Origin: Archivesica marissinica | Lineage: Eukaryota; Mollusca; Bivalvia; Venerida; Vesicomyidae | NCBI GenBank assembly: GCA_014843695.1 | Contig: CM026404.1 | Span: forward strand, 88,873,784-88,937,783 | Direction: 5' to 3' | DNA length: 64,000 bases | Shown here: in pieces, positions 46,928-56,129 of the stretch | How positions within the stretch are numbered: the first letter of the stretch is position 1 | Layout: each line of letters opens with the position of its first letter | Program-made: the position numbers and the translations under genes | The notes under the pieces: generated by a model | Database searches by the model: none | The model's input: the letters and a program-made list of their open reading frames with translations, nothing else | Told to the model about the DNA's origin: nothing

Positions 46928-47146
46928 TAGGTGCCTAGATCAGGCATAAACACGGCACCTCCTTGGTCAGGCCTAAACTCGGTGCCTCCTTGGTCAGGCC
47001 TAAACTATGTACCTCCTTGACCATACTTAAGTACGGCGCATCCTAGGTCAGGCCTAAACTCTGTGCCTCCTTGGTCATGCCTAAACACGGCGCCTCCTTG
47101 ATCAGGCATAAACTCGGTGCCTCCTAGATCAGGCCTAAGCTCGGAC
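46928..47146. repeat. 27-bp minisatellite
   Basis: About eight units of 27 bp: GGCCTAAACTCGGTGCCTCC, TTGGTCA, with CACGGCG and TATGTAC variants. Confidence 0.9.
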
Positions 47147-47400
47147 TGGTTGACCAACATTTGTGTTTAATTTACTGTATTATCTCATATGGTTCCGCCA
47201 TTCTGTTAACGAAATGCATTCATGAGGAAATGTGACGGGGAGTAATTATATAAGCCGAGCTGTAAAATACTACTAACAATATAAATAATAAGAATAAGGA
47301 CAATGTATAAGGGAAGAAGAAAAACACAGTCTGTAATTACCGATGGTAGGGGGAGGTGGCGGCATTGTAATACACGATATGATATTATGCTATAGTGAAT

Positions 47401-47516
47401 TACCTAAGCTGCCGGTGCAGCATCAAACCTTCCAAAACATACATAATCCGCCATAGTAAATGACCTAAGCTGCCGGTGCAACTTCAAAACTTCTAAAACA
47501 AACATAATCTGCCATA
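47401..47516. repeat. 61-bp tandem duplication
   Basis: Two units: ACCTAAGCTGCCGGTGCAGC at 47402 and ACCTAAGCTGCCGGTGCAAC at 47463, with AAAACATACATAATCCGCCA matched by AAAACAAACATAATCTGCCA. Confidence 0.85.
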
Positions 47517-48103
47517 AGGCCCTCAACCATTACATCTATGATGTATCTTAAACAGCATAAACATAACTAATTATGCTATTGTGTTTTATTACCTCATAAT
47601 TAGAGTCACCGTCAGACGAAATAATAGCTAGCAGATTCGACCATGATAAATTTGAAATGGCATGATTATCCACTCGGATCATTTCATCACTGATTTGGCA
47701 TCTTTGAGTCTATTCAAATATTCGCATTATGTTAGTCTATTGACACGTCGGGGTGACAGAAACTATATATATTTTTTGTAACACGAACATTTAATTGAAC
47801 GATCGAGTGATCAAAATTGCTCGATATAACGGGAGTTCAAACCGTAAGATACTATCATGTCAATCGTGCGATAAAAACCAATAATATAACATGGAACAAA
47901 CGGCCATAGAACTAATTAAACTGCTCTTATCTCTCGCTAGGATCGTATGGTTTCCACCCTTTTTAATTTTTTTGAGTCCTATAATTAGATAAAAGATTGG
48001 AGACCGTCGTTTCGCTAGAGTAATGCCGTAGCATTTACTCAAATAGTATTTGTCATACGAGAGGTTAACATATTTAACTACAGGTACAACATTTTGTCAT
48101 TCG
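47517..48103. other. Unique stretch
   Basis: No gene or element recognised. Confidence 0.4.
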
Positions 48104-48394
48104 ACAGACGGATCTGCAGTCCAGTGGTTAACACGCTGTACTCGTAATCCAGGGATCGCAGGTACGATCCCCCGTCTGACTCTAATAAAATGAACAGTCT
48201 TTCAGATGGGACTTTAAACCGAGGTCTCGTGTCGGTGCTGTACACCGTGCACGTAAAAGAACCAGAGTAGACTCTGGAATGGGTCTCTGTCTGTATCATT
48301 GCACTATCCTCCAACAATCTAAAATGACTAATCTCTTCAGGAGGCGTCGCTCATATGGGCAACCGGTAGCGACGATAAATAAACGTAAAGCACG
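48104..48394 (+). mobile_element. S2 SINE, full length, plus
   Basis: ACAGACGGATCTGCAGTCCA, TACTCGTAATCCAGGGATCG, CAGATGGGACTTTAAACCGA, GTCTCGTGTCGGTGCTGTAC, GGAGGCGTCGCTCATATGGG, AACCGGTAGCGACGATAAAT. The anticodon-arm stem is weakened by ACTCG. Confidence 0.9.
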
Positions 48395-48435
48395 CGTTGT
48401 CATTCAACGATGGGTTGAGTAGGCCAAATTATGCA

Positions 48436-48603
48436 TAGGATATAAGCCGAAAACGATCCAATATGTAACATATTGGACTGTGTGAGGCGCGTATCGCCGA
48501 GGACAGTACCAATAGTTTACATATTGGATCCGTTTGAGGCTTATATCTTACTTAAAAAATACACGCTTATATAACAAGATCCTACTAATTAAAAGTGCTA
48601 ATT
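48436..48603. mobile_element. F1 foldback element, copy 2 (reverse)
   Basis: AGGATATAAGCCGAAAACGA TCCAATATGTAA pairs with TTTACATATTGGATCCGTTT GAGGCTTATATCTT at the right. The flank ACACGCTTATATAACAAGAT CCTACTAATT is shared with copy 1, so the repeated unit is larger than the hairpin. Confidence 0.72.
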
Positions 48604-48797
48604 TCGAATATTTGCGATTCTTATATCCGTAGCGTGAATCGCAACTAGGAAATTTCAATTATCATGGACGTACGGTGCTACCGTTACACCGGCTCTTCGC
48701 ACATGAAGCGCACACTCTACCACAGCGCTATCACGACTCTGGTCTGAGTTAAATTAGTCGCCATATAACTTAAACATCAAAAACAAACCAACAAAAC

Positions 48798-49033
48798 CGC
48801 CTCCGTGGTCGAGTGGTTAAGGTCGCTGACTTGTATACCACTGTAACATATCATATCTGATGGTCACGGGTTCGAGCCCCGCTCAGACCGTGTCTCATTT
48901 ATATGAAAAAGTTGGCAGTTTCTTACGGAGGTTGGTGCACCAAGTACTGGTTAACCGCTGGAGCCTGTTGTTAGGTAAACTGCCCGTCGCTCAAATGGGA
49001 AACCGGTAGCGACGTTAAATAAACTTAAATAAT
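48798..49033 (+). mobile_element. S4 SINE, full length
   Basis: tRNA-like head CGCCTCCGTGGTCGAGTGGT TAAGGTCGCTGAC, B box CACGGGTTCGAGCCCCG (well preserved), body GGCAGTTTCTTACGGAGGTT, GTACTGGTTAACCGC, and 3' end CCGTCGCTCAAATGGGAAAC CGGTAGCGACGTTAAATAAA. The 3' end matches S2 although head and body differ. Confidence 0.87.
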
Positions 49034-49515
49034 AAAAAAAAAACGTAAGAATCCGTCACATAATATATGACTCACGTGTGTACCTATTCAACTCCTGGTA
49101 TCATAATGCTTAGGGAATCAACTTGTTATTACAGAGACTCTACTGGAAACGATTTAGACAGCAATACAGTAGCTTCACTCCTCAAGTTATATTGTCATAT
49201 CCATTTCAAGGTTTCATATTTCTACATGGTCATATTAAATGTTGATATATGGACTCAGATACAAAATTAATATGATGCTTAGCCCAATCGTCTGTATTCC
49301 GTGATCTACATTATGAGATATAGTCCCGATATTACAGGTAATCACGCAAAGCTTTAAAGAAGGTCAAGTGGTTGTAATAAATGTCACAGAATAAAACCAC
49401 CTCATGTATGCAGTGGATTTGTTTAAGTTTCTTAAAATATTCGCCTAAGCATTTTATAAGGCGTCAGACCTAGGTATTGTCCATGCAATTTTGAAATATT
49501 TTATTAAATAACCCC
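49034..49515. other. Unique stretch
   Basis: A 67-codon plus frame at 49067 shows no recognisable domain. Nothing else supported. Confidence 0.4.
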
Positions 49516-49682
49516 GTATATTGACGCACGGCCGAGTGGTTATGGTCGTTGACGTCAAATCACTTGCCCCTTGTCGCTGTATGTTCGAATCCCACTGTGG
49601 GTGTCGAATTATTTCAAGTGAGGAAGCTATTCCAGCTGGCTTGCCGAGGGTAGGTGGTTCTATCCGGGTACTCACCCGCCCC
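49516..49682 (+). mobile_element. S8 SINE, 5' half
   Basis: tRNA-Ser/Leu-like head GACGCACGGCCGAGTGGTTA TGGTCG, B box GTTCGAATCCCAC, then TCGAATTATTTCAAGTGAGG, CCAGCTGGCTTGCCG and TCTATCCGGGTACTCACCCG. The 3' half is absent. Confidence 0.8.
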
Positions 49683-49793
49683 TAAATGTAGTAACGTGTG
49701 TGTATATATGTCATAATACATAGGGTATGTCTCGGTATTTTGCCTATATACGCAAAGAAGAAATTGACCGTGCTTAAATCTGCAATCAATATG

Positions 49794-49951
49794 GTTTGTA
49801 TTTTTATTACGTCATTTATGGGTCCGTCACACGTCAACGTTCTTGCCAGCGTTTGCCAATATTCGAGGAAAGGTTGGTAATCGCTGGATAACGTTTCATA
49901 GAACGTTGACGTGTGGCAGGCCAATTACGGACTCTAATAAATAATACAAAC
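49794..49951. mobile_element. F2: 158-bp foldback element
   Basis: Long imperfect inverted repeat. Left GTTTGTATTTTTATTACGTC, CACACGTCAACGTTCT, CCAGCGTTTGCCAA; right, reversed, GTTTGTATTATTTATTAGAG, CACACGTCAACGTTCT, CCAGCGATTACCAA. Arms of about 75 bp with a tiny loop. No second copy in the window. Confidence 0.75.
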
Positions 49952-50103
49952 TATTTTTGCGCTTTTTTTTGGATATTTTGTCATGTTAGAATCTAACTAA
50001 TATTTATATTTGCTAAGTCATGCGTGGTTAATTCCTACGTGAGAACTCCAGCCCATGTTTTATTCGCCAATAAATAACTGAAAGACAAATATTATTTCTC
50101 AAC

Positions 50104-50386
50104 AGACGGATATGTAGTCCAGTGGTAACACGCTGGACTGGTAATCCAGGGATCGCAGGTTCGATCCCCCGTCTGACCCTAATAAAATTAACAGTCTTTC
50201 AGATGGGACGTTAAACCGAGGTCTCGTGTCAGTGCTTTACACCGTGCATGTAAAAGAACCAGAGTATATTCTGGAATGTCTGTATCATGCACTATCCTCC
50301 AAAATCTAAAATAACTAATCTCTTCAGGAGGCGTCGCTCATATGAGCAACCGGTAGCGACGATAAATAAACGTAAAAACACACATT
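50104..50386 (+). mobile_element. S2 SINE, full length, plus
   Basis: ACAGACGGATATGTAGTCCA, CTGGACTGGTAATCCAGGGA, GGTTCGATCCCCCGTCTGAC, TTACACCGTGCATG, CAGGAGGCGTCGCTCATATG, GGTAGCGACGATAAATAAAC. It lacks the word TGGGTCTC before TGTATCATG. Confidence 0.9.
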
Positions 50387-50435
50387 ATTTCTCAATTCAA
50401 TAACGATCTACAAACGTTTGGACATGTTAGGCTAG

Positions 50436-50562
50436 CTAGTTTAAACTTTATTTATTTTATAATTATACCGATTGCGAAGCAAGTTCTAACAACTTATATT
50501 AATCACTCTCTTTGGCGCGTATATGTGGTCATTCGTGTTGGAGGAAACCGGAGTACCCGTGA
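50436..50562 (-). mobile_element. S1 SINE, reverse, 5' part missing
   Basis: Tail TTTAAACTTTATTTATTTTA, GATTGCGAAGCAAGTTCTAA, AACTTATATTAATCACTCTC, core GGAGGAAACCGGAGTACCCG then unrelated sequence. Confidence 0.8.
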
Positions 50563-50644
50563 AGCATTTAGCGGCTTGAGTCCTAAAGCGTTCACGGTGC
50601 CGCTATTCTAAACATGTAATGCTCGGAACCAGACATTTCGCGAT

Positions 50645-50765
50645 ATTTATATTAATCACTCTCGTTGGCGCGGATGAGTGTGTATGTGGTCATTCGTGTG
50701 GGAAGAAACCGGAGTACCCGGAGAAAACCCAACTGTCCGATCTGGCGACCATCGTACCATCTCTA
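50645..50765 (-). mobile_element. S1 SINE, reverse, second partial copy
   Basis: TTATATTAATCACTCTCGTT, GGCGCGGATGAGTGTG, GGGAAGAAACCGGAGTACCC, CCAACTGTCCGATCTGGCGA. It is interrupted on its right by an L-B end at 50766. Confidence 0.8.
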
Positions 50766-50850
50766 AATAATAATAATAATAAAGACTGTATTTAACGAGA
50801 GTACTCATTAAACAAATGTTAATCTACCATGAGGCCCTCAAATGCAAAGG
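50766..50850 (-). mobile_element. L-B LINE 3' end, reverse
   Basis: (AAT)n, AAAGACTGTATTTAACGAGA, GTACTCATTAAACAAATGTT, CTACCATGAGGCCCTCAAAT. It sits in the B-box-proximal part of the S1 copy. Confidence 0.85.
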
Positions 50851-50877
50851 CAAGTTATTTACTATCATGATGATCAA

Positions 50878-51113
50878 CTTCCGTGGTGTAATGCACACAT
50901 TGTCCGTTCCGTAACTGAGAGGCTGCGAGTTCGAGCACTATCAGAACCACGGCTGTGATGTCCTTAGTCAAAACACGGACATCCACATAGCTTATTCGCT
51001 CTCCCTCGATGAATTCCTCCAGAAATGGGGTCTCAATCGAAAGCGAGTAATCTAATGTTGTTAAACCGTATTGCGCAATCTAGATAAAAATAACTTTGTA
51101 TTAACTAAACTAA
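50878..51113 (+). mobile_element. S7 SINE, full length
   Basis: Head CAACTTCCGTGGTGTAATGC, B-box-like CTGCGAGTTCGAGCACTATC, GAACCACGGCTGTGATGTCC, TTCGCTCTCCCTCGATGAAT, CCTCCAGAAATGGGGTCTC, diverged shared tail (GAGTAATCTAATGTTGTTAA, TTGCGCAATCTAGATAAAAA, TTGTATTAACTAAAC). It shares the 3' half with S3 but has another head. Confidence 0.75.
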
Positions 51114-51191
51114 CAAGTCGACACTTTTTTGACACATTTATGAACGTTACCACAATTATGGGTGCGACACCTAATACTGATAATATACAAG

Positions 51192-51385
51192 TACAGTAAA
51201 ACCTGTCAATAAAGGCCACCCTCGGGAAAGTCAAAAATTGGTCTTTGTTGGCAGGTGGCCTCTCAATAGAGTGTTAAAATGCATTGAAAATGGATCGACG
51301 GGAGAGACAAATGGTGGTCTTTAGAGACATGTTTTTCATATGCGGCCTTTATTCGGAGGTGGCCTTTAGCACAGGTTTGACTGTA
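51192..51385. mobile_element. M1 foldback MITE, GGCC subtype
   Basis: 194 bp. Ends TACAGTAAAACCTGTCAATA and (reversed) TACAGTCAAACCTGTGCTAA. The interior has GGCAGGTGGCCTCTCAATAG and TTTATTCGGAGGTGGCCTTT. It differs from the AAGCAGCC subtype at 14398 and 18425 and is the best match to the array at 195-862. Confidence 0.82.
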
Positions 51386-52557
51386 TTTCAATGTTGACCT
51401 AATCCTTGTGTTCTTTATTCAATATGTTATAAATCACCGGGCAGTAACGCTGTACACTCTGCCAAGAGTCCTCAATCATACTTGAAGATTATTTCAAAAT
51501 GTTTCTAACCAAGCTTGTGTGTATTGGTACCAGGACTGTGACGGTGTTTGCGCATGACTATATATGTGAAATGCTCAACAGCCTGGCAATTTGACCCGTT
51601 ACAAAGCATGGCTATGTGAAATATTATTTTCACAGAGTAAGCAGTCTAATTTGCAATGCATTTTCATTGTTTGAAAGATAAAAACGTTGATACCGGTTGA
51701 CATTTTGCAAAGCCGATCGAACCACCCTCGGCGTAAAATGTAAACAAACAGTACATCAATATTTCTTAGCTGATACTTGAACTAATCACATTGAATCAAA
51801 ATTGTTTTAGATCAATATTATTGACACTTGCCCGATATTTATCGCACACATTTCAGTCACGTAGCTACCATAAGATACTTACTGGGGGCCTGTAGATTGT
51901 CCCAGAAAATAAAAAATCTAAAACCCCGAAATACAATAAAAACAGTGTAGGGGGTCTCAAGACGTAAATTATAATGCACCAGAATGCATCATTGACGTTC
52001 TATGATTCAAAATCTTCATAGGGGAGCATGCCCCAAGACCCTTCTAGCAACATCGCATATTCGATGCTCAATTTATTAGTCGGGCCTGCAAATTAAAAAT
52101 CCCCAGCTATATATAGCTATATATAGCTTTCAAAGGATATCCAAAAAAACACAAAAAAACAAAAACAACAACAACAAAAAAACATTCAATAGCATGAAGT
52201 TCATAACAATCGGCAGACGACGTCAAATGGCCGATCACATGCACTGAGCATATTTATTCCACTATATACATTCACACAACATGTATACATGTATACATGT
52301 ATACATGTACACAAAATCAAAGACGTAATTATATACGAAATGAATAAAACGGAAGCAGAGCTTATATAGTTTCCCTCCTTGCAGTTCAAAATGCACACCG
52401 TAATATATTGGACGGTGTGGAAATAATACATGTATACCAAGTGTGCATATTGCTTAGAAATGACAGAAATGTACATCAGCATGAATGCAGAAGAAAGAGA
52501 AGATATTTGAGAATGTAGCGCAGGCAGACAAGGATAAAGTCATCAAGTGCATGTATT
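51386..52557. other. Unique AT-rich stretch
   Basis: No gene seen. It holds short simple repeats: AGCTATATATAGCTATATAT near 52110-52130, an A-rich CAAAAACAACAAC zone (52141-52185) and an ATGTATAC run (52280-52310). Confidence 0.45.
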
Positions 52558-52852
52558 GTGTGTGTTTTACGTTTATTTATCGTTGCTACCGGTTGCCCAT
52601 ATGAGCGACGCCTCCTGAAGAGATTAGTCATTTTAGAGTTTTGGAGGATAGTGCATGATACAGACAGAGACCCATTCCAGAGTCTCTCTGGTTCTTTTAC
52701 GTGCACGGCTTAAATCACCAACACGCGACCTCGGTCTAAAGTCCCATCTGAAAGACTGTTATTTTATTCTGGTCAGACGGGGGATCGAACCTGCGATCCC
52801 TGGATTACCAGTCCAACGTGTTACCCACTGGACTACATATCCGCCTGTTAAG
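52558..52852 (-). mobile_element. S2 SINE, full length, reverse
   Basis: TTTTACGTTTATTTATCGTT, GCCCATATGAGCGACGCCTC, CCCATTCCAGAGTCTCTCTG, GGGGATCGAACCTGCGATCC, CCCACTGGACTACATATCCG. Confidence 0.9.
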
Positions 52853-52978
52853 TGTACGTCTTATATACACGGTGGCCTTATATACATGGGGTTTCAGTCA
52901 AAGAATCATTTTGTATCACGAATGAACATAATTATATATTATTATGCATTCGCTTGTCATGAATATTCATGTGTCTCT

Positions 52979-53275
52979 TATGATAATAATAATAATAATA
53001 ATAATAATATAATAATAATAATAAAAATAATAATAATAATAAGAAGAAGAATACTTTATTTTACGAGAGAACTCATTTAACAAAAGTTAATCTTCCACGA
53101 GGCCCTCAACATATATACAACTCAAAAATGCAATCAAAGATACGACTATAAGTGAAAAGTGCACATTGGAATTACATAGAGAAAACTATATATAATATGT
53201 TATGGAATATGGTGATATATGGAATTATCTAGTATAGTAGAAAGGGGATTATAGAACTCTAGAATGTTGGGTCAA
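52979..53275 (-). mobile_element. L-B LINE 3' end, reverse, long (AAT)n tail
   Basis: (AAT)n of about 60 bp with AAG variants, then TACTTTATTTTACGAGAGAA, CATTTAACAAAAGTTAATCT, CCACGAGGCCCTCAACATAT, ACGACTATAAGTGAAAAGTG. It matches reversed 38310-38617. Confidence 0.8.
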
Positions 53276-53315
53276 GAATACGTATTATATTAGAAATAGA
53301 TTGTTTTTCTATTTT

Positions 53316-53945
53316 GGGGTTTAAAGTCGAGCTAAAGCTTGGTCATACGGCGATTCTCCAGCTATTATGGGTGGAGGAAGACCCCTGGTGCCCCTCCCCA
53401 AGCAGTGGAGGAAGACCCCTGGTGCCCCTCCCCGTGCAGTGGAGGAAGACCCCTGGTACCCCTCCCCGAGCAGTGGAGGAAGACCCCTGGTGCCCCTCCC
53501 CGTGCAGTGGAGGAATACCCCTGGTGCCCCTCCCCGTGCAGTGGAGGAAGACCCCTGGTGCCCCTCCCCGTGCAGTGGAGGAAGACCCCTGGTACCCCTC
53601 CCCGTGCAGTGGAGGAAGACCCCTGGTGCCCCTCCCCGTGCAGTGGAGGAAGACCCCTGGTGCCCCTCCCCGTGCAGTGGAGGAAGACCCCTGGTGCCCC
53701 TCCCCGTGCAGTGGAGGAAGACCCCTGGTGCCCCTCCCCGTGCAGTGGAGGAAGACCCCTGGTGCCCCTCCCCGTGCAGTGGAGGAAGACCCCTGGTGCC
53801 CCTCCCCGAGCAGTGGAGGAAGACCCCTGGTGCCCCTCCCCGAGCAGCACCAACGACATACCACAATCAAGTTGGATCGTTTCCTCACATGAAATCATTC
53901 GCCATACACGGTGAGGGGCAAGTGATTTCAAACATACTTTGTGTG
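53316..53945 (-). mobile_element. S8 SINE, reverse, carrying an internal 34-bp minisatellite
   Basis: Left border is the S8 3' end (GGGTTTAAAGTCGAGCTAAA, CATACGGCGATTCTCCAGCT, ATTATGGGTGGAGGAAGACC). The right side is the S8 5' part (TTTCCTCACATGAAATCATT, GGTGAGGGGCAAGTGATTTC). Between them, the segment normally present once (GGTGGAGGAAGACCCCTGGT GCCCC) is amplified. The normal middle (the ATTATTTCATCACGAGC-type stretch) is missing. Confidence 0.85.
53371..53850. repeat. 34-bp minisatellite inside S8
   Basis: 14 units of 34 bp: GTGGAGGAAGACCCCTGGTG, CCCCTCCCCGTGCA. Very homogeneous; only GTACC, AATACC, CAAGCA and CGAGCA variants. The unit has no stop in any frame on either strand, so five overlapping frames of about 190 codons appear; these are not genes. 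Confidence 0.95.
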
Positions 53946-53951
53946 ATTATC

Positions 53952-55262
53952 TTTGGGATTTAAAGTCACACCGACATAGCTTATGTTGCAAGCTACCATT
54001 GATGGACGAGCCCTCCGGACAGTATTACAGGCACGGGGTGGACGAGCCCTCCGGACAGTATTACAGGCACGGGATGGACGAGCCCTCCGGACAGTATTAC
54101 AGGCACGAGCTTCATGGCTCTCCGGACAGTATTACAGGCACGGGATGGACGAGCCCTCCGGACAGTATTACAGGCACGGGATGCCCGGCTCTCCGGACAG
54201 TATTACAGGCACGGGATGGACGAGCCCTCCGGACAGTATTACAGGCACGGGATGGACGAGCCCTCCGGACAGTATTACACGCACGAGCTTCCCGGCTCTC
54301 CGGACAGTATTACAGGCACGGGATGGACGAGCCCTCCGGACAGTATTACAGGCACGGGATGCCCGGCTCTCCGGACAGTATTACAGACACGGGATGGACG
54401 AGCCCTCCGGACAGTATTACAGGCACGGGATGGACGAGCCCTCCGGACAGTATTACACGCACGAGCTTCCCGGCTCTCCGGACAGTATTACAGGCACGGG
54501 ATGGACGAGCCCTCCGGACAGTATTACAGGTACGGGATGCCCGGCTCTCCGGACAGTATTACAGGCACGGGATGGACGAGCCCTCCGGACAGTATTACAG
54601 GCACGGGATGGACGAGCCCTCCGGACAGTATTACAGGCACGGGATGGACGAGCCCTCTGGACAGTATTACAGGCACGGGATGGACGAGCCCTCCGGACAG
54701 TATTACAGGCACGGGATGGACGAGCCCTCCGGACAGTATTACATGCACGGGATGGACGAGCCCTCCGGACAGTATTACAGGCACGAGCTTCCCGGCCCTC
54801 CGGACAGTATTACAGGCACGAGCTTCCCGGCTCTCCGGACAGTATTACAGGCACGAGCTTCCCGGCCCTCCGGACAGTATTACAGGCACGAGCTTCCCGG
54901 CTCTCCGGACATTATTACAGGCACGAGCTTCCCGGTTCTCCCGACAGTATTACAGGCACGAGCTTCCCGGCCCTCCGGACAGTATTACAGGCACGAGCTT
55001 CCCGGCCCTCCGGACAGTATTACAGGCACGAGCTTCCAGGCTCTCCGGACAGTATTACACGCACGAGCTTCCCGGCTCTCCGGACAGTATTACACGCACG
55101 AGCTTCCCGGCTCTCCGATAGAACCACTGGCCTTCACGCAAGCCAGATGTTTCCTCACATGAAACAAATCGACACCTCACTGGGATTCGAACCAACAGCA
55201 GCGATAGGGAGTGATTTGTAATTCAACGACCTCAACCGCTGTACCAAAGGGGGCCTCTAGTA
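53952..55262 (-). mobile_element. S8 SINE, reverse, carrying an internal 36/35-bp minisatellite
   Basis: Left border GGGATTTAAAGTCACACCGA (S8 3' end). Right part AGAACCACTGGCCTTCACGC, AAGCCAGATGTTTCCTCACA, CACTGGGATTCGAACCAACA (reversed B box) and ACCTCAACCGCTGTACCAAA (reversed head). It is immediately adjacent to the previous S8, about 10 bp apart, in the same orientation. Confidence 0.85.
54000..55115. repeat. 36/35-bp minisatellite inside S8
   Basis: About 31 units with common GGACAGTATTACAGGCACG. Type A (36 bp) continues GGATGGACGAGCCCTCC; type B (35 bp) continues AGCTTCCCGGCTCTCC. Type A dominates on the left, B on the right, interleaved in the middle. The unit corresponds to AGCAGTATTTCCGGCACATG in the unexpanded S8 at 11469-11595. 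Confidence 0.95.
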
Positions 55263-56129
55263 ATATGCATGTACTAGTATACAGCGATGTTAATTTGACG
55301 GAACGACATTTGTCCTCGACGGCATAATTAATATGGCTGATCCATAGATGATAAATATCTAACCAAAATATATAACTATTTCTATATCTTGAAACTCGCC
55401 ATTCTTAATAGTTTTGTATGTTATTAAAACGTTTACAATCATCAAAGGATCGTATGCTTTTTCGGCGCGTGTCAAGAGAAATTGTCGTCTGCAGAGTTCG
55501 AAATCAATGTATGGTATTCTGTACTTCAATATAAGCTTTTGAACGTAAACTACAAAGCAACATCTGATAATATCAGAGTTGTATAAACACTTTGTCCCCT
55601 ACCACTCTATCGTCAACCATCTAATCGCTTCCAACGTTACGCATGTGTAATCTAAACGGATACATCATTTACAAACTATACATACATTTCCAACCATTTT
55701 CACAATGAAGCTCGATACGTCTGAAACAGTTCCCTTTAGCGTCAGTCTGCTTATTGTGTTTAAGCATTCAGTTTTGACAAATCTATTAGCGTCTCTCCAA
55801 AGCGCCTGAGAATTGTAACGTCATGATTGGTTGATGAAATCCGCGTCACACGCTACCATTATTGTTCATGTAACATTTTATGATTCAATACGAGAACAGT
55901 TTGGTTTCACATTCCACTTAGCCTCCGTGTATGTAATACATTAATAAGGACATGGAATCGGAAACGCCACCTGAATATATCACCACATGTCCAGGCACAA
56001 ATGTAGTCAATACCACCTGTTACTAAACCGAACAGTAACGCCCAACGTACATCAACTATAGACCTACCGACATCTCAACAAACACCATAACGACGTCTCA
56101 ACAATTACCAACCGATCAAACTGAGGTAA
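55263..56129. other. Unique stretch
   Basis: No gene or element recognised between S8 and the 46-bp array. Confidence 0.45.

Noticed and set aside
48800..48892. Functional tRNA gene (Ser/Leu-like)
   Set aside because: A and B boxes are good, but it is the head of S4, with a SINE body and tail attached and a degraded copy at 9535.
53314..55221. Proline-rich and Arg/Ser-rich repeat proteins of 180-412 codons
   Set aside because: Unit lengths of 34 and 36/35 bp without stops produce overlapping frames on both strands; the arrays lie inside SINEs.
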